DNA of 64,000 nt. It comes from Desmodesmus armatus (Eukaryota; Chlorophyta; Chlorophyceae; Sphaeropleales; Scenedesmaceae). A program made the translations under genes and the position numbers. Under the pieces are notes generated by a model, which saw only the letters and a program-made list of their open reading frames with translations, had not been told where the DNA came from and made no database searches. The DNA lies in assembly GCA_007449985.2 (NCBI GenBank), contig VIIQ02000057.1, positions 1-64,000 on the forward strand. Reading direction: 5' to 3'. Shown here piece after piece: positions 23,197-32,880 of the stretch (position 1 is its first letter; every line of letters starts with the position of its first letter).

Positions 23197-24228
23197 TCAC
23201 AACCTTGGCTTGAAGCCATGCGTGGTGAAGCCTAACTGATACATGGCTGCCTCAGGGAACTTTCCTTTCACCATTGCAGACACATGAGTCAGGTTGGTCA
23301 TCTGACTTGACATGGTGTGGTCAAGCCAGGACACCGGGTAGAAATATTTGCTGTGCAAACTGGTCATCAGCCAGCTCTGCGCAGCGGGAACATTCTCTTC
23401 AAAGTATGTTGGTGTCAAAGCTGGCCGTGAATCTGCATTGACTGTGCAGTAGTGGCTGGATGCATGGTTATCTGCCACACTCATTGCTGCACTGACACCC
23501 AACGGCCCAAGCCTCTCCCACGCGGCACCTGTACGGCCCCTGTAGACAGGATAACTTGGGCATGCTGATAAAATTTTGACATTGGGTGATGTCTAACAGC
23601 TCCGATGACGCCACTTGCAGCCCAGTTTTTGGCAGGTTCAACTGCAGCAATGAATCCAGTGTCGCTGGCCAGCATCATGATTGTCCCCATTCTAGGATAG
23701 AAGAAGAGGGGGAGAGGAAAGAAGTGTTATTTTGCGACAGAGACAGAGACCTCGATTCCGTTCGGTTTGTTTGTCGCGGAAATTTGCCTGTCATCAAGAC
23801 ACTTGCTGTTCACCCATTGCGAGTCAGCATCAATGTAAACACCACCATGCTCATAGACAATTGCTGCTCTGAGTATATCAGACTTGCCATTGAGCGTTGA
23901 CTCTTGATTGTAGAAGTCCATGTTTAAAAACTTGAGCTCAGCTATATTTTGATCCGTCCACAACATGTAATTCCATCCAGGACATGCACTTCTGTAGCCA
24001 ACCCTGCGGAACATGACTGTCCCCATTCTAGGATAGAGGAAGAGGGGGAGAGGAAAAAAGTGCGAAATTGCGACAAAGACAGAGACCTCGATTCCGTTTT
24101 GAAGGACACAATCAACAGGGTAAATGTATTGTTATCACCCACACCTGACCCACAGCATATTTTCTGATGTTTTTGTACTTGTCACGAGTTCCCTGTGAAT
24201 CAACATTGTCGGAGACCTCCCACTCAAT
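23197..24228 (-). pseudogene. OCH1-like mannosyltransferase gene fragment (GT32), with frameshift
   Basis: Minus-strand exons encode a glycosyltransferase of the DXD sugar-binding family (OCH1/GT32), which transfers mannose from GDP-mannose in the Golgi. Likely exons are 24228-24145 (text EVSDNVDSQGTRDKYKNIRK, ending CAG|GTGTGG), 24027-23788 (PGWNYMLWTDQNIAELKF, then EHGGVYIDADSQWVN with the DAD metal/sugar site) and 23691-23197 (DTGFIAAVEPAKNWAASGV, AWERLGPLGVSAAMS, HSKYFYPVSWLDH). A GC-AG intron at 23787-23692 keeps frame between exons 2 and 3. Exon 3 needs a one-base frame change near 23540, between QVILSTG and AWERLG. The N-terminal part and any membrane anchor are missing or upstream. 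An 87-bp segment covering each intron 3' end is duplicated (23676-23762, 24012-24098). The family call is solid; whether the locus works is doubtful. Confidence 0.7.
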
Positions 24229-24400
24229 CTATGGCCTTGTGGCATACACCTTGCACAAGGTTCAGATGAAGCCAGCATCGGTAACGAATGGTTCAAGTGC
24301 AACAGGGTAGGTCAGGCCCTGCACTGCTCAATCCAACCACCCCAGTCATTGTTTCCCCGTAATTGTTTGTCATTATTGCGCCCCTGCTGACACAGCTGGG

Positions 24401-27034
24401 ATGAGTAGTGTTCAGCAGCCCACAACTGGCTATGAGGCACCACGGGTTGACTCTGGTGGCATCGCCCCTGCGGTTGCTGTTGGTGGCGCCGATGGTGGCG
24501 TCAACCAGGGCTTTGCAGCAGTGCGGCAGGTGGCTGCCCTGCGTGATGCTGTGATCTCCTTTGCGCTAGCCAACCCCAAGGCAGGCAGAGCGAGCACGCT
24601 AGTGCATCTGTTCAGAGCATCCCTGCCGCCAGACAGCAGCGTGTGCAATCACTTTGATTACTTGCTGAGGCTTACTAGTGAGCAGCTGCGCAGGGCTGAA
24701 GAAGGGCTGCTGCCTGACGCCTCCCTGCCTGATAGCTTTGCTGCTGCGTTCTGGCCTGAGCTGCCTGGTGGGGAAATCATCCTCAAGAACGTGCTGCAGC
24801 AGCTGAGGGGGCCCGACCCTAGTGACCCTCGCAATCAGCAGTACCAGCCTGCTGGTTTGGGTTTGCTAAGCCTGAGCGAAAGGGATGTGCTGCTTGCTAG
24901 GCTGCAGGAGCAGATTGTAGGCTTAGAGCGAGCAGAGCGCAGCATGCGGGGCCTTCAGCGCGACGACTTTGGCATGCATGAGGCCGCTGTGGTGAGCTGT
25001 GCAGCAGAGGTTGAGCGCCTCGCGGCATTGACTGCACTACGGCGGAGGGAATGTGATGCTGCAACAGCCGATGTCGCATACACCCGGGCCCTTATCACGC
25101 TAGAACGCCTGCGTCAGCAGCAGCAAAATACCGCCCCAGGCAGTGCAGAGTCCCTCAACCTGCAGCAGCAGGCGGAAGTGGCTGCATTTGAACTTGCAGA
25201 GCGCGTCACCCAGTGTGAGGCAGCTACCGCGCTCGTGACAGAGGCTGAAAGGGAGCACACGGCGGCAGTCACCAGTGCTGCTGAGGCTCGCGCAGCTCAT
25301 GATGAGCTAGAGAGGCAGCACAAAACAGAACTTGAAGCTGCGCAGCGTGCAGTGGATGCTCTCAAAGCACAAAAGCAGGACACGATAGCACGCCTCGACA
25401 CGAGCATGGACAGGCAGCAGACCAGGGTTGGTGATGCCCGGCGTGCACATGAGTGCCTGTACGTCACTGCTGGCAACGTCAGCATGACGGCAGCAGTGGC
25501 CTACCTGCACTTCTTGGCGGCTCTGCTGACAATCAAGTGGGGTTACCCCACAAACGCACAGCTGAACGGGCTAGTAGTGCTCACAAGGGGCAAGCCCTCC
25601 TTTGAAGGGGAGGAGTCATTTGTGTTTGAGGATGAGTCCTACACCGCGTTCTTAGCGCGCGTGAAGCACTATAGGCGCCTGCTGCAGCTAGTCAACAGGG
25701 ATAGGGACCTGACCAGTGCCACCCTTGCTGGGCTAGGTGATAGCCCTGTGGATGACAAAGTGAGAGACATGGTGGCTGTCAGCATGTACCAGTTGCCTGC
25801 AAAGGACCGCAGTATGGAGGTGCTTGAGCAGAGGGTCATGCAGGCTCTGCAGGCCGCTTCAGATGAAGCCGAGGCGCTGCGGCAGATGCAGATTCAGCAG
25901 CTGGCTGAGTCCTGTGGTTATGGGCCGGGCAGCTGCATGAGCTACCCTGCTGACAGCTTTGAGCCTGGGTATGTGGGTGAGCTGCCGCCGCAATCATGGT
26001 CAGTCGAGCACACACCACAGCCTTATGCGGGAGAGCTTGCAGCAGCAGTTGTGGATCAGCTTATGCTGTTGCATGCAACACGCACTGCTGAGGTGACCTT
26101 CTGTCCCGTCTCAGGCCAGCAGCAGCAGCAGCAGCAGGCACCGCCGCCTGCCATCAGGGAGGCCTCCGGCCACCTTGCTGGGGGTCAGCGGTGCTTTGCA
26201 TTGCGTGATGAGTGCATGGCACACACACAGCAAGCGCGTGAGCAGCAGGTAGCTGCCGCTGCAGCCAACATGTGCCCCCCTGAGGGTGTGCACACCCGCA
26301 GCATTGACGTGCAGCAGCCAGCTATGGCTCAGTACTCAGTGCTGCCGCAGCCCAAGGCCAGCTCCTATGCTGACTACTCACATCTGCAGCTGGGGGGGTG
26401 CTTACAGCCCCCTATTGCCATGGCATTCATGCTGTGTGGCAGCGCTGACTGGCTGTTGCAGAGCCAGGCTGAGGCTGACCCTGGTGCAGTTGTTGGGGTA
26501 GTGGCAGCAAAGGCTGTGCCTGAGTCTCGGGATGCAGACGAGGTGTGCAGTGTGCTCAGCATGCTGTCAGCTGTGAGCACTAGTGACATGCTGGAAGCAG
26601 AGCAGGTTGACTCGCTCCTTGGGTTTGATTGTGCATGGGAGCCGGTGATAGAGTCAGCAGCGCCTGTTGCAGCTGTAGGTGCAGCAGCCTTCCCACCACT
26701 GCAGCAGCAGCTGCAGCCCTCTTGTGATCGGGCATCTTCAGTAGCTTCGCTGGGGCCCCATGTCACGGAGGAGGCCGGGGACACTCAGGCCCCCTTCATT
26801 GAGTCCATGCGCGTTGCACTGGAGCACCTCCTCCTGCCAACCTACACTGGTGTGCCCTCTGGGGTGTATGGCGGATTCTTTGTGGTGATGCTTGTGGTGT
26901 TTCAGTGCTGTGTGTACACGCTGTATGCGCTCAGCATCGTGTTGGCTTGCTGGTGGACTGCAGTAGCTGTCATTGCCATGCTGCTTGCATGCAGCGGCGA
27001 CTTGAAGCCCGATCCTGGGCTGTCCTCTGTGTAG
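24401..27034 (+). CDS. Retroelement ORF1 (Gag-like) with coiled coil and C-terminal membrane segment
   Basis: A single uninterrupted frame of 877 codons, the longest in the window. Residues about 160-345 are Ala/Glu/Gln/Arg-rich and predicted coiled coil. Residues about 360-490 form a helical, capsid-like domain (YTAFLARVKHYRRLLQLVNR, then DKVRDMVAVSMYQLPAKDRS). Residues about 500-800 are low-complexity with poly-Gln. The end carries two hydrophobic helices (about 822-865) followed by CSGDLKPDPGLSS and a stop. This resembles the hydrophobic stretch plus 2A-like motif seen in LINE ORF1/ORF2 leaders, although the key Asn and final Pro are changed. I see no protease, RT or integrase directly downstream, so the element is truncated or this is a domesticated ORF. 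Gag-like assignment is inference from architecture. The ATG at 24401 is the first in frame after a stop-rich upstream region. Confidence 0.55.
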   Translation: MSSVQQPTTGYEAPRVDSGGIAPAVAVGGADGGVNQGFAAVRQVAALRDAVISFALANPKAGRASTLVHLFRASLPPDSSVCNHFDYLLRLTSEQLRRAEEGLLPDASLPDSFAAAFWPELPGGEIILKNVLQQLRGPDPSDPRNQQYQPAGLGLLSLSERDVLLARLQEQIVGLERAERSMRGLQRDDFGMHEAAVVSCAAEVERLAALTALRRRECDAATADVAYTRALITLERLRQQQQNTAPGSAESLNLQQQAEVAAFELAERVTQCEAATALVTEAEREHTAAVTSAAEARAAHDELERQHKTELEAAQRAVDALKAQKQDTIARLDTSMDRQQTRVGDARRAHECLYVTAGNVSMTAAVAYLHFLAALLTIKWGYPTNAQLNGLVVLTRGKPSFEGEESFVFEDESYTAFLARVKHYRRLLQLVNRDRDLTSATLAGLGDSPVDDKVRDMVAVSMYQLPAKDRSMEVLEQRVMQALQAASDEAEALRQMQIQQLAESCGYGPGSCMSYPADSFEPGYVGELPPQSWSVEHTPQPYAGELAAAVVDQLMLLHATRTAEVTFCPVSGQQQQQQQAPPPAIREASGHLAGGQRCFALRDECMAHTQQAREQQVAAAAANMCPPEGVHTRSIDVQQPAMAQYSVLPQPKASSYADYSHLQLGGCLQPPIAMAFMLCGSADWLLQSQAEADPGAVVGVVAAKAVPESRDADEVCSVLSMLSAVSTSDMLEAEQVDSLLGFDCAWEPVIESAAPVAAVGAAAFPPLQQQLQPSCDRASSVASLGPHVTEEAGDTQAPFIESMRVALEHLLLPTYTGVPSGVYGGFFVVMLVVFQCCVYTLYALSIVLACWWTAVAVIAMLLACSGDLKPDPGLSSV

Positions 27035-28278
27035 TGCTGCACTCCAGTGCAGTGATGGTGCTGCGCACCACGGTATGGTAGGTAGCTGGTCTCTGGAAGC
27101 TCAGGAGCCCAGTGCGCCTGCTTCGCTGCTTACTGGTCTGGGGGGGGTAAGGGTGTGCTCTTTATCGCCTCCATCAGGACACTTTTTGGCATTTTCAGGC
27201 TGGGGGGGTTGCAGTAAAAGTATTTTTAGCATACTCTGTCTAGTTGGTCTGTGATGCTGGTTGGTGTTGCTAGTTTGTGAGTACTACTACTACATGATGA
27301 TCATGCAAGCTTTCAGGTGCAGTTCAGTCACCGCCAGGGAGCTAATTCAGTCACCGGTTGATGCATCTTGCAGTAGTGGTAGTGGTTGCTTTGTATAGTT
27401 CTGCTGGATCTGCCAGTGTTGCTGGTAGGCGTTTCAGAAGTCGCGGGTTTTACGGTGAGATGCAACTTACACAAGTGTTGTTGTTGGGACAACTGAAGTG
27501 GGTGCTGCAGTTGACGGCACCCAGCATGGCAGTTTGTGCAGCAATGGTCAGACTGTGGCGCAGTTGCAGCAACAGGAGCAGCAACAGCAGCGGTGGCGAC
27601 AGCAGCAGTGGCAGCAGCAGCAACAGCAGCAGTATGCTTGGTCATTGCAGCTGCTGGTGCATGGGGTTTAGTGGCATATTAATCATGTGCAGGAAAACCA
27701 TTTATCCTGCTGGTAGGTGACGACTTGCCGTGTAGGTTGACTGGTGTTGGTCTTGTTACATTCATTTTTGTCAATTGTTCCTTTGCTGGGTAGCTCCCGA
27801 AGAGTGCTCTTTTGCACTAACAGCCCATGCCTCCTTGTCTGGCGCCTGGAGCAGCAGGGCGTAAAAGCTGTACTTCTGTGTTGGGGATGTTTGAAGTTGA
27901 CATCCTGGGACTTGTGCTTTCGAATGTACTATGTGAGTGTTCAGGTGGGACCTCAGTGTCAGGTCTGAGCAGTGATGTTGAGATGTGTGTGTTGGAGATG
28001 CATGACATGCAGATGGTGTGTGGGGTGTTGTGTGTGTTTGACGGGTGGATTTAGGGTTGACAGGCGCTGAAGGGAGTGTCTGTTTGAGTTTGATGTGGCT
28101 ATCATTGTTTGGATGGGCAAGCCATATGTGATATTTCTGTGTGTTGCTCAGTTCAGGTTGCATGCAAGCATAGTGCCTTTGCGCCGTGTCAGCCAAGACT
28201 GATTGACAGCTGGGTGTTCACGTGTTGGCTTGGTGCCATGAAGAGGTTCTGCCCATTTCATGAGGCAGAACGGGGGGG
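27035..28278. other. Intergenic with CAG microsatellite
   Basis: A CAG/CAGCAA-rich stretch lies at about 27560-27640. The rest shows no gene or repeat I can support; the open frames here follow the trinucleotide repeat. Confidence 0.45.
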
Positions 28279-28717
28279 AAAGTATGCTGCTAGCGCTTAT
28301 GTCTCTGTAGCGCCCAACACGTGCGACAGCTGTCACGCGATCTGAGCTCTACTGGGTGTACTAGCGCTAAGCACAGTGGATACATGCTTTAGATGGACGA
28401 TGTGTGCTGTGAGGCATGCTTGGTAGACGAGATGGTGCTGCCTGTTGGCCTGTTGAGGTGCAGGTTTCTGTGGCTTGGGTTCTGGTGCTCGCGGTGCCTC
28501 TTGGGTGCGTGGCTCCCCTGTGGCCCCGCTTGCGTTGTTCGTACGCGAGGTGTGCTTAGTACTGTAAACGTCGTCCAGCATGCTGAGCATCGCTGCGAGA
28601 GGCAGTGGAATCACTTAGGATCCAGAATGGGCGAGCCAGCTGCCTGTTCCGCTTGAAACAGCTGTGACAGGTGTCAGGGGCCGTATCCCCTAAAAGTATG
28701 CTGCTAGCGCTTATGTC
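28279..28717. repeat. 25-bp direct repeats around a 389-bp block
   Basis: A 25-bp sequence beginning AAAGTATGCTGCTAGCGC occurs at 28279-28303 and again at 28693-28717. The second copy directly abuts the (TTTGA)n tail of the minus-strand LINE. Next to the first copy, 28304-28336 repeats a short piece of that LINE (minus-strand text VARVGRYRDI, compared with VARVGRCRDI near 30030). Confidence 0.8.
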
Positions 28718-30071
28718 AAATCAAATCAAATCAAATCAAAGTTACACCTGTAGCTATGAAACTCAAGAGCTCATGCCAGCCATTCACTGATATCACGGAG
28801 ATAGCACAACAACCCAGAAGGAACAACATACTGAGGATCAAAACAGAGAAGCCTGACGCTTTTGTGAGGATGAAAACCAACCCAAAAATCCCCAAGCGTA
28901 CTATCTAAGTGCACGAGATGGACAACCCTCCGAATGGATGCCGGGCAAAAACCTCCGTGGAGGAATATAAAAAACCCTTTGTGGCAATGTGACTTTGGGC
29001 TGGACCAATTCGGAGGCTCGGCACTAGACGGCTCTCGATACAAAAACACAAAGCTGTCAAATCAGTCAACTGCCGTCAACGCTCCACTGCTGCTGCTGCT
29101 GCAAAGGACTGTTACTGCTCTCCAGTGATATCAGCTGCAGGCCCAGGTGTTAACGCCATAGAGCTTCCTCCATTGGCCTCGCGCCCTGCAAGGGCGGCTC
29201 TTCTAATGTCCCAAGCGCGGAGGATGTAGTTGGCCATCAAAGGCTGGTTGAGCAGTTGGAGCCATGGGGCCTGTGTGGGGCTGGCTTGGGCATCTGCAAT
29301 ACAGTCTGCAATATGTGGCATGCTGCGGGGGATAGAGTAGGCAGGGCACTCCAACAGGAAGTGAGTGGGTGTTTCAGCATGTTGTTTACAGGATGGGCAG
29401 AGTTGCCTTGCATTGCGTGCAGCAGCTGTCTCCCTGTGTCTTGTATGGCTATGGAAGGCATTGAGTGGGAGGGTTTCAAGGCGGAAGTGCATGAACAGTG
29501 AAGCGGCTCTACATGATTCCAGGTGGGGAGTGGTGGTTAGAGTGTGCAGATATGTGCGGAGTTTGGGCCGCCTAGGTGTGAGCTCTCCAATGCCAATGTC
29601 TGCCATGTACCTGGAGTGCACAGAACCTCCTAGGTTGCGGGGGGGCTGTGTCCAATAAGACCTAAGATAGTTGATTGCACGTGCTTCAACATGTCCCTTG
29701 AAATTTGCCTTACTGACTTCTTTAGGGGTGCTAGTGTCAATGTTGTACTCAGTCAGTAGTCGCTGCATGTTCTGACCCCAAGGGTGGTACTTGCCACTCC
29801 ATGCAGTGTGGATCTTGTACAGTAGTCGGTCAGTGGGTGTGTTTTCTAGATGATGCCAGTACCTAATGGCAAGTGTGTCGCATGTTACATGCAGAGGAAA
29901 CAAACCCAGCTCTTGTTGCAGGCAGATGTGGGAGGTGTTTGCAGGGCAATGGAAAGCACGTGTGGTCAAACCCATCTGCCAGGAGTCAAGCTTTTTGCGC
30001 AAAGATTGGATGTCTCTGCAGCGCCCAACACGTGCGACACTGTACATGTGCAGGCGCACTAACCCAGGCAT
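28718..30071 (-). mobile_element. 5'-truncated LINE, C-terminal part of ORF2 and 3' end
   Basis: The minus-strand frame 30071-29112 (319 codons) matches the region downstream of reverse transcriptase in non-LTR retrotransposons. It includes a zinc-binding motif CPSC-x17-C with an intervening histidine (LCPSCKQHAETPTHFLLECP). Upstream text such as KLRTYLHTLTTTPHLESC and FMHFRLETLPLNAFHSHTRH is typical of that domain. The 3' untranslated region (29111-28742) ends in five copies of TTTGA (28741-28718), a simple-repeat tail expected of target-primed reverse transcription. The catalytic RT domain is absent. The 5' border at about 30040-30071 fuses to a dispersed repeat shared with 18.85 kb. Confidence 0.8.
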
Positions 30072-30188
30072 GAGACATCATGATTTGTGCAAAAGTGCTG
30101 GACCTGCAGCCCCCAACCCTGTTTGCTGGGACCCCAATCAATACCATCCTTCCCCCTTGATGGGCACCCTGCATCACTGATGCAGCAT
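30055..30188. repeat. Dispersed-repeat fragment (also at 18850-18965)
   Basis: Inverted match to 18850-18965. Its distal part (about 30155-30188) begins the larger inverted duplication shared with 39.5-40.1 kb. Confidence 0.65.
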
Positions 30189-30582
30189 CAGGGGTGTGCC
30201 GTTACAGCGTAATCGGGGTCGGTGTAATGTCGGTGTAATGTAATAACACCCTAATGTAGAATACGGTAAGATTACACTGTAAGACTGACGCCGCAGGCTG
30301 GCACAGGACGGCACCTGGCAGGCCACTGATCACCCCTGGACCGCGTGCCCAGACCTCCTGCAGTAGGGTTGCATGCCATGCATGATGCATCCATATACCT
30401 TCACATTATGTTACACATGTTTCTAACCACTCTGCATGCTCAAAACCTGCGTCAGGCACTGTAACACTGCTGTGCAACTGCCTTACACTGCTCACACACC
30501 GTTGAGGGCCTTGTGAAGTACACTGTAATCACACTGTAATTACGTGTAATGCCAAGTGTGTAATTGTAACGGCACGCCCCTG
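30189..30582. mobile_element. hAT-type MITE (CAGGGGTGTGCCG family), copy 1
   Basis: Terminal inverted repeats CAGGGGTGTGCCGTTACAG and its complement. Subterminal GTGTAATTACA and TTACAGTGTAA words are repeated. 394 bp with no coding capacity. The flanking octamers (TGCAGCAT, GCCTGCAT) are not identical. They correspond, inverted, to the flanks of copy 3, so both copies descend from one duplicated segment. Confidence 0.85.
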
Positions 30583-30800
30583 GCCTGCATACGCAGACCC
30601 GAAACCCCCACTTTCAACGCGGCATGGCAACCAACAGTCCGTGAGGGGTCTCAGAAGGGCAGCATCGAAGGGGTCCACCACAAACCTGAGACCCCGGCCG
30701 GGGGGGGGGGGGGGGAGATGACGCCAAGCCTAAACCGGATAGAGGGGAAGGGTTTGATTGCAAAAACAGCCCAAAACGCCTACCTTGCAAGGGGATACAG
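30583..30800. repeat. Inverted segmental duplication arm with G run
   Basis: 30583-30716 matches the reverse complement of about 39535-39683, including a run of 15 or more G at about 30701. The following CAAGCCTAAACCGGATAGAG recurs in variant form at 39380. Confidence 0.7.
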
Positions 30801-30978
30801 GCTGAACCTGGTGCTCATCAAATATGTGGTTTTTATTGCTGACGTTGACAGGATACGCCTATTCCAGCAACCAGGTAGTTGTAATAACTACACTGAGGCT
30901 TCGACCTTCGGTTGTGTGCGCGCTCGTGAAGTTGGCATTGTTCATTATGGCAACCATTTGCCGGCCCGCTCCTTGCCA

Positions 30979-31030
30979 AGGGGTGTGCCGTTACAGTTAC
31001 ACGTTTACATTACGCGTAATTACAGTCCTT
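30979..31030. mobile_element. Solo terminal fragment of the CAGGGGTGTGCCG MITE
   Basis: GGGGTGTGCCGTTACAGTTACACG followed by TTACATTACGCGTAATTACAG matches one end of the hAT MITE family and then stops. The other end is absent. Confidence 0.7.
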
Positions 31031-31148
31031 GGTAGCTGTCTCTTCATAGACGTCAGCTTTACCTGCTTCATAAGTTCAGCCAGCTGGCTGCACCTGCAAG
31101 CTCCTGCCCATACAGGAAGCATCAGTGAACATCAGCCACGGGGGTGCC

Positions 31149-32240
31149 ATGCTGCCATCAACTACCCAGAAAGCTTCACACTTCGATGTCAAGGGTAGGG
31201 AAGAGGAGACATGCCTTATTGGGGGGGAGGTTGTTACAAGTAGATACTTTGCCTTATTGCCAACCACACACAGCATAAAGGACTGCTCAGTGTGAAGCAG
31301 CCACACCACAACCACATCATGGGCATCCCTGTGGTGGTGTTTGCTGCCATGTGCAACTGCGTATGCTCAGGCAGCATGGTGCTGCTCAACAAGCATGCCC
31401 TTAACTCAAAGTCTTTTGGGTTCACAGCACGCACTACTGGGCTTTCAGTGTGCGCTAGCAGTGTTCCTGGTAAAGATGTGTGAGCTGGCTGGCGTAGCCA
31501 AGCTGCAGCCATTGAAGCCAGACCTCATGGCAGTGTGGTTCCCAGTCAACCTTATTTTTGTGGGCATGATTGTTTCCAGCTTTTATGCACTGCAGCACGT
31601 TGGTGTGGCTATGGTTACAGTCTGGAAAACATCAGCAACGTTGTGACAGTTGTGGGGTCATTATCTACAAGAAGAGATACAGCGCACAAATCTGGGCAAC
31701 TCTCCTCCTGATGCTGCTGTCAGCCATGGTGGCTGCCTGCACTGACAACAACTTCACATGGAGCGGGTACAGTTGGCAGATCGCAAATTGCGGCTTCACG
31801 TCAGCGTACACCCTTTACCTGCGCTCAGTGATGGACAAGGTGGTGGAGCACACGACCAACCAGCAGAAGATGGATGAGTTCAGCATGGTTTACTACAACA
31901 ACTTGCTGTCCATCCCACCCATTCTCATGCTGATGTTCTTCTTTGGAGAACACAGGGGCCTACTGGAGCAGCCAGCGCTACAGAGCCCCATGTTTGTGGC
32001 AGTCGCTCTTGTTGGTGGCACAATAGGCTTCGGCATCAGCTTCTCAGCACTGTGGTTTCTGTCAGAGACGACGGCCACAATCTACAGCCTTGTCGGAGCT
32101 CTCAACAAGATCCCTGTGGCAATTCTGGGGATCCTGGTGTTCAAGGACCCCACAAACCCACACAACCTGGCCAGCATCATGATTGGACTCGGTGCCGGCA
32201 TCTTGTTTGCTGTTGCCAAGGCACGGGCGAGTAGGTGCTG
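31149..32240 (+). CDS. GDP-mannose transporter-like protein (GONST/Vrg4 type), with apparent frameshifts
   Basis: Encodes a multi-pass Golgi nucleotide-sugar transporter of the drug/metabolite transporter superfamily, which exchanges GDP-mannose for GMP. Recognisable blocks in order are: MCNCVCSGSMVLLNKHALNS (31349 on), ALLGFQCALAVFLVK, VWFPVNLIFVGMIVSSFYAL, SAQIWATLLLMLLSAMVAAC, YSWQIANCGFTSAYTLYLRS, EFSMVYYNNLLSIPPILMLM, and the diagnostic GALNKIPVAILGILVFKDPT near 32095-32155. The last block carries the GALNK motif of GDP-mannose carriers. The protein is split over three frames: near 31430 (inside FGFTA...ALLGF), 31625 (an A run in TGGAAAACATC where WKNISNVVTVVG is expected) and 31655. A possible first exon at about 31149-31195 ends AAGG|GTAGGG. 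The 3' end beyond AVAKAR is uncertain. Either a recent pseudogene or indel errors. Confidence 0.75.
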
Positions 32241-32880
32241 CGCCTGCAGTATTCCTGCACTTTTGTCGCACCAGCAGTCACCCTGCACGATGCGGTCGCG
32301 CTATCTTGGGTGTGGGATAAGGTGGTATGCTTGTGGGGCCTGTGAGGGCTAGTAGCGTGTATGCGAGTGCTGGGGCTGCTGTTGTGCTGCCTTGCTGCGG
32401 TGCTCTGGCCAGCAGCTGCCATTTCAGGCATAGCGGTAGCACTTCTTTCCGTGCTGCATGTTTAGTGGCGACCCCTTTTCTGTTGGCAGCTGTGTGGACG
32501 TGCTGCATTACTGTGGTGCACACTTTTTGGCAAACCTCGTCTTTCAAAGACAGGTCAACCAACAATCAATGGTGCCATGTGTGTGTAAGGATGCGCTGGC
32601 AATGTATCTTCAGCCTCATCCCCACATTGTGTGACACCTGCGTGAAGCTCCTGTTTTGCAAGAATCCAAGGCTGGGAGTCCCCTTGAGCCTTGTTATTGC
32701 ATCGATTCCTTTAGGAAGAGATGCTGATACAGCGCACGGGTCTCACACCCACACTCATGTACATGACTGCCAAAACTGGTCTCAAGTTTAGTACAAGAGG
32801 TGCCACAGCAGGCCTTGGCTAGTCGTTGAGGAATCTTGTGGTTATAAGAAGTCTTCTGCGTATGACTCAGTAGCCTGCAG
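32241..32880. other. Intergenic, nothing recognised
   Basis: Probable 3' flank of the transporter gene. GTATGACTCAGTA is duplicated at about 32857 and 32885, at the 5' edge of the LINE. Confidence 0.4.

Noticed and set aside
30189..30582. Riboswitch or structured RNA from the TTACAGTGTAATTACA palindromes
   Set aside because: The palindromes are the termini and subterminal repeats of a MITE family with a proven 8-bp target duplication.
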